From NCBI RefSeq assembly GCF_001594145.1, contig NZ_LVCF01000034.1, positions 11,009 to 75,008 on the forward strand: a DNA stretch of 64,000 bases. Reading direction: 5' to 3'. The stretch comes from Branchiibius sp. NY16-3462-2. Its GTDB lineage: Bacteria > Actinomycetota > Actinomycetes > Actinomycetales > Dermatophilaceae. This document shows, piece after piece, positions 61,154 through 64,000 of the stretch; position 1 is the stretch's first letter; each line of letters starts with the position of its first letter. The notes under the pieces are model-generated. The model made no database searches. It was not told the DNA's origin and saw nothing but the letters and a program-made list of their open reading frames with translations. The position numbers and the translations under genes are program-made.

Positions 61154-62248
61154 TCATTCCTCCATCGCACGCAACTCGGCCAGGATCTTCTCGGTCTCAT
61201 CTTCCCCACCAGCGGGGTTGAGCGTTGTGGGGGTTCCGGAGAACCGGGGCGCGGGGGCGGGGTGCTGGACCCCGTCCTGCACGACGTACGTCGATCGGCT
61301 GGCCAGGTGCCCATCGACCAGGGCTTCACCCGGCTCCAGGACCGGCGCCACACAGGCGTCGGTCCCGCCGAACACGGCCATCCACTCATCGCGGGTGCGC
61401 TCGGCGATCCGGCCGGCGACGCGGGTGCGCAGCAGCGGCCAGGTCGACTGGTCGTTCTGGGTCGCGGGATTCACGTCGTCGAGGCCGAGGCCGGAGAGCA
61501 GCAGCCGGTAGAACTGCGGCTCGATCGCGCCGACGGACAGGAACTTGTCGTCCCGGGTGCGGAAGACCCCGTAGTACGGCGCTCCCCCGTCGAACAGGTT
61601 GTGCCCCGGCGGGTTGGCCCACGCGCCGATCGCCACCATCGCCTGGTGCATCGCGGTCAACAGCGCGGCACCGTCGACGATCGCCGCATCCACGACTTGC
61701 CCCTCACCGGTCGCCCGCGCGTGCTGCAGCGCCGCCAGCACACCCACCACCAGCAGCATCCCGCCGCCACCGAAGTCGCCCAGCATGTTCAGCGGCGGAG
61801 TGGGCACGCCTTCGGGAGAAACCGCAGGTGCCAGGGCACCGGATAGCGCGATGTAGCCGATGTCGTGACCAGCGGTCGTGGCCAGCGGCCCGTCCTGGCC
61901 CCAGCCGGTCATCCGGCCGTAGACCAGCGCCGGATTCTCCGCCAACAGATCCGACGGACCGATCCCGAGCCGCTCGGCGACACCCGGCCGGAAGCCCTCG
62001 GTGAGAATGTCGGCGGTCCTGGCCAGTCGGCGTACGACCGACACGCCCTCAGCGTCCTTGAGGTCCAGGGTCATCCGGCGGCGGCCGCGGTTGAGCACCG
62101 AGTGCATCGCTTCGTAGCCCGGATCCGGCGTCGGCCGGTCGATCCGGATGACCTCGGCGCCGAGATCGGCCAGCAGCATCCCGGCGAACGGGGCAGGGCC
62201 GATCGCGGCCAGTTCGATGACGCGGACGCCCGCGAGCGGCCCGCTCAC
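61154..62248 (-). CDS. CaiB/BaiF CoA-transferase family protein, alpha-methylacyl-CoA racemase-like
   Basis: This 364-aa protein has the type III CoA-transferase fold (GVRVIELAAIGPAPFAGMLLADLGAEVIRIDRP). The racemase-type catalytic residues are visible: His in GHDIGYIALSGAL and Asp in MLGDFGGGGMLL, as in alpha-methylacyl-CoA racemase (MCR/AMACR), which makes methyl-branched acyl-CoAs fit for beta-oxidation. The start GTG at 62248 overlaps the enoyl-CoA hydratase stop (GTGA). Its place within a beta-oxidation operon supports a racemase role on branched fatty acids or sterol side chains. Confidence 0.9.
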   Translation of the reverse strand: MSGPLAGVRVIELAAIGPAPFAGMLLADLGAEVIRIDRPTPDPGYEAMHSVLNRGRRRMTLDLKDAEGVSVVRRLARTADILTEGFRPGVAERLGIGPSDLLAENPALVYGRMTGWGQDGPLATTAGHDIGYIALSGALAPAVSPEGVPTPPLNMLGDFGGGGMLLVVGVLAALQHARATGEGQVVDAAIVDGAALLTAMHQAMVAIGAWANPPGHNLFDGGAPYYGVFRTRDDKFLSVGAIEPQFYRLLLSGLGLDDVNPATQNDQSTWPLLRTRVAGRIAERTRDEWMAVFGGTDACVAPVLEPGEALVDGHLASRSTYVVQDGVQHPAPAPRFSGTPTTLNPAGGEDETEKILAELRAMEE

Positions 62249-63009
62249 CCGACTGGGGGCTGGTCGCGGAAGGCCGCCGACCGCTTGTCGTAGAACGCCG
62301 CAACACCCTCGGCGAAGTCGTTCGAGCCGAGCAGCCGGACCTGCGCGGTCGCCTCCCGCTCCAGCGCACCGTCCAACTGGTCGAGCGTGGCGGCGTTGAT
62401 CGCCCGCTTGGTCTCGGCGTACGCCGCGGCGGGGCCGGTCAGGAGCTTCTCGATGATCTCCTCGGTGCGGGCGTCATAGGAGCACTGCTCGTAGACCCCG
62501 GCGATCAGACCCTGCCGGTAGGCGTCCCGGGCCGTGAGCTTCTCGGCCAGCAGCGCCATCCGCATGGCCCGGGCCCGGCCGATCGAGGCAGCCACCAGCG
62601 CGGTGGCACCGCCGTCGGGCATCAGTCCGATCCGGGTGAAGGCAAGCAGGAAGTAGGTGTCCTCATCGCACAGAACCAGGTCGGTGGCCAGCGCGATGGA
62701 CACGCCCACACCGGCCACCGCACCGCGCGCCAGAGCGACGACGGGTCGGGGGACGTCGCGGATCGCGTGGATCAGTCGCTCGACCGCGTCGAGAGTGGCC
62801 GAACTGGCGGGATCGGACTGACCGGACAGATCGGCGCCCGCGCTGAACGATCGCTCGTCGCCATGGATGACGATGACCCGCACCTGCGGATCCTTGCCCG
62901 CGCGTTCGATAGCGTCAGCGACGGCGTGCAGACTGTCAGCAGTAACTGCGTGCAACCGCTCCGCGTTGCCGAAGCTCACCCGCAGGATGCTGGCACCCGA
63001 CACGCTCAT
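62245..63009 (-). CDS. Enoyl-CoA hydratase/isomerase family protein
   Basis: This 254-aa crotonase-fold protein has the CoA-binding/oxyanion block SFSAGADLSG and GAVAGVGVSIALATDLVLCDEDTYF. The two catalytic Glu positions of classical hydratases appear to be a Val or Asp in this copy (TRIGLMPDGGATALV), as in the isomerase or PaaG-like branch, so the exact reaction is uncertain. It heads a four-gene minus-strand beta-oxidation operon and is divergent from an SDR gene. Confidence 0.88.
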   Translation of the reverse strand: MSVSGASILRVSFGNAERLHAVTADSLHAVADAIERAGKDPQVRVIVIHGDERSFSAGADLSGQSDPASSATLDAVERLIHAIRDVPRPVVALARGAVAGVGVSIALATDLVLCDEDTYFLLAFTRIGLMPDGGATALVAASIGRARAMRMALLAEKLTARDAYRQGLIAGVYEQCSYDARTEEIIEKLLTGPAAAYAETKRAINAATLDQLDGALEREATAQVRLLGSNDFAEGVAAFYDKRSAAFRDQPPVG

Positions 63010-63062
63010 GTGATCCAGCTTACTTGCCGGTACCTATTTTCAAGCACGGGAGATTGATTTTC

Positions 63063-63812
63063 ATGAGTAATCACGACGGGAAAACCGCGATCGTGACCGG
63101 CGCCAGCCGCGGGATCGGGTTGGCGATCGCGCAACGACTGATCGACGACGGCGCGAATGTCGTGATCACCGCACGTGGCGAGGACGCCCTGATCGAGGCG
63201 GTGGATGCGCTGGGACCCGAGCGCGCGGCGTACGTCGCGGGCAAGGCCGACGACCCCGAGCACCAGGCCGAGACGGTCGCCCTGGCGATCGAGCGCTTCG
63301 GCTCAGTAGATCTGCTGGTCAACAACACCGGCATCAACCCGGCGTACGGACCGCTGCTCGCTCTGGAGCCTCGTGCCGCGCAGAAGATGTTCGACGTCAA
63401 CGTGCTGTCCGGGCTGGCCTGGGTCAAGCTCGTGCACGATGCCTGGATGGGTGCCCACGGCGGGTCCATCGTCAACGTCGCCTCCGTGGCCGGGTTGCGT
63501 CCCGCGCCGGGCATTGCGATGTACGGCGTGACCAAAGCCGCCGTCATCCACCTCACCGAGGAGTTGGCGGTCGAGTTGGGTCCTTCGATCCGGGTGAACG
63601 CGGTGGCACCGGCTGTGGTGAAGACGAAGTTCGCGACGGCGTTGTATGAAGGTCGCGAAGAAGAGGTCGCTGCGCCCTATCCGTTGAAGCGGCTCGGTGT
63701 CCCCGAGGACATCGCGGGTGTCGTGTCGTTCCTGCTGTCCGACGACGCCGCCTGGATGACCGGTCAGACGCTCACGATCGACGGCGGAGTGCTGCTGCGC
63801 GGCGGCGTCTGA
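63063..63812 (+). CDS. SDR family oxidoreductase
   Basis: This 249-aa classical short-chain dehydrogenase has TGASRGIGLAIAQ for the cofactor, NNTG (a variant of NNAG), Ser in NVASVAGLRPA, the Y-x3-K pair in MYGVTKAAV and the C-terminal MTGQTLTIDGG. It resembles 3-oxoacyl-ACP reductase/FabG-like enzymes. The ATG at 63063 follows GGGAG by about 11 bases; earlier in-frame codons lack support. It is divergent from the beta-oxidation operon with 53 bp between starts and may share its regulation. Confidence 0.92.
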   Translation: MSNHDGKTAIVTGASRGIGLAIAQRLIDDGANVVITARGEDALIEAVDALGPERAAYVAGKADDPEHQAETVALAIERFGSVDLLVNNTGINPAYGPLLALEPRAAQKMFDVNVLSGLAWVKLVHDAWMGAHGGSIVNVASVAGLRPAPGIAMYGVTKAAVIHLTEELAVELGPSIRVNAVAPAVVKTKFATALYEGREEEVAAPYPLKRLGVPEDIAGVVSFLLSDDAAWMTGQTLTIDGGVLLRGGV

Positions 63813-63880
63813 GCGCCTGAGAAGCCGCTCCGACGATTCTGGAGCGATCGACGTTCTGCAGGTGATTTTGGCGGGCAGTT

Positions 63881-64000
63881 TCACGCGGTCGTTGCAACAC
63901 CGTCGGTTTCTGGTGGCGTTGAGAGTATCTGATGGAGAGCTTCGGCGGGTGTTGCCCATTCCAGGGTTTGGCGGGGTCGAGTGTTCAGCAGGTCAGCGAC
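63881..64000 (-). mobile_element. IS30-family transposase, C-terminal end (truncated by window)
   Basis: On the minus strand the frame is open from the window edge to a TGA at 63883-63881 and encodes 39 residues beginning VADLLNTRPRQTLEWATPAE. That matches the conserved IS30 transposase end (LNxRPRKTLGWxTPAE), which follows the DDE domain. The rest of the element, including most of the catalytic domain and its left inverted repeat, would lie beyond 64000. No right inverted repeat could be defined with one end only. Confidence 0.82.

Noticed and set aside
63813..63880. Right inverted repeat of the IS30 element
   Set aside because: Only one end is in the window, so no inverted partner can be compared; weak local hairpins are not enough to define it.

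Overview
The window is high-GC DNA from an actinobacterium, most likely order Micrococcales (Dermacoccaceae/Intrasporangiaceae-like). This placement is inferred from gene content: GTG/TTG starts and ATGA/GTGA gene overlaps, an F420-dependent glucose-6-phosphate dehydrogenase, a PutA without a DNA-binding domain, a stand-alone groEL with two CIRCE boxes, a DUF222/HNH gene, SigE-family ECF sigma factors and a c-di-AMP riboswitch in front of an NlpC/P60 hydrolase. It is chromosomal, gene-dense and mostly core or housekeeping. The only mobile DNA recognised is the 3' end of an IS30-family transposase at the right edge; no rRNA, tRNA or CRISPR array was seen.

Layout. 1-3253: tail of a sugar ABC permease and a GH38 alpha-mannosidase. 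3272-4279: fgd. 4371-8487: PadR regulator with an ABC exporter (ATPase plus FtsX-type permease) behind a palindromic operator. 8547-10141: malate/lactate dehydrogenase-like protein and an ACT-domain protein. 10194-12301: ArsR regulator and SulP transporter, converging on a Cds1-like PLP enzyme (12282-13376). 13423-16198: lutABC for L-lactate oxidation. 16328-17267: ohrR-osmC peroxide defence. 17329-21695: putA and a CorA-like transporter. 21780-25008: MFS transporter, riboswitch-controlled NlpC/P60 hydrolase and a DtxR/IdeR-type regulator. 25392-29836: pdxH, serC and pepN. 29840-31673: MarR - MFS exporter - 29-aa membrane peptide operon. 31750-35564: two-component system followed by an HtrA protease. 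35734-39058: second MacB-like exporter. 39131-42988: SGNH lipoprotein, orphan WXG100 protein, alpha/beta hydrolase with divergent TetR, DUF1028 protein.

43003-46313 holds two tandem copies of an ECF sigma factor gene overlapping a gene for a single-pass membrane protein. Each copy is preceded by the same promoter, CAACCTTTTG-N20-CGGTATGA, with identical spacing. I think this is the most interesting system in the window: two paralogous, apparently self-activating sigma/membrane-sensor pairs that may cross-talk.

46344-54932: bleomycin-hydrolase-type peptidase, methyltransferase, a frameshifted DUF222/HNH gene containing a G14 tract and flanked by 15-bp tandem repeats, then a TetR - peptidase E - fusion methyltransferase - lipoprotein operon divergent from an SDR gene with two perfect operators between them, then an AraC/VOC pair. 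55018-57772: groEL with two CIRCE boxes and a MerR/GyrI-like regulator with a classical MerR promoter. 57786-63812: a four-gene beta-oxidation operon (enoyl-CoA hydratase, CoA-transferase/racemase-family protein, thiolase, FadB-like multifunctional protein) with a divergent SDR. 63881-64000: IS30 transposase end.

Regulation is unusually readable. Palindromic operators sit in front of nearly every local regulator (PadR, ArsR, OhrR, MarR, two TetRs, MerR, HrcA/CIRCE), and long hairpins separate most convergent gene pairs.
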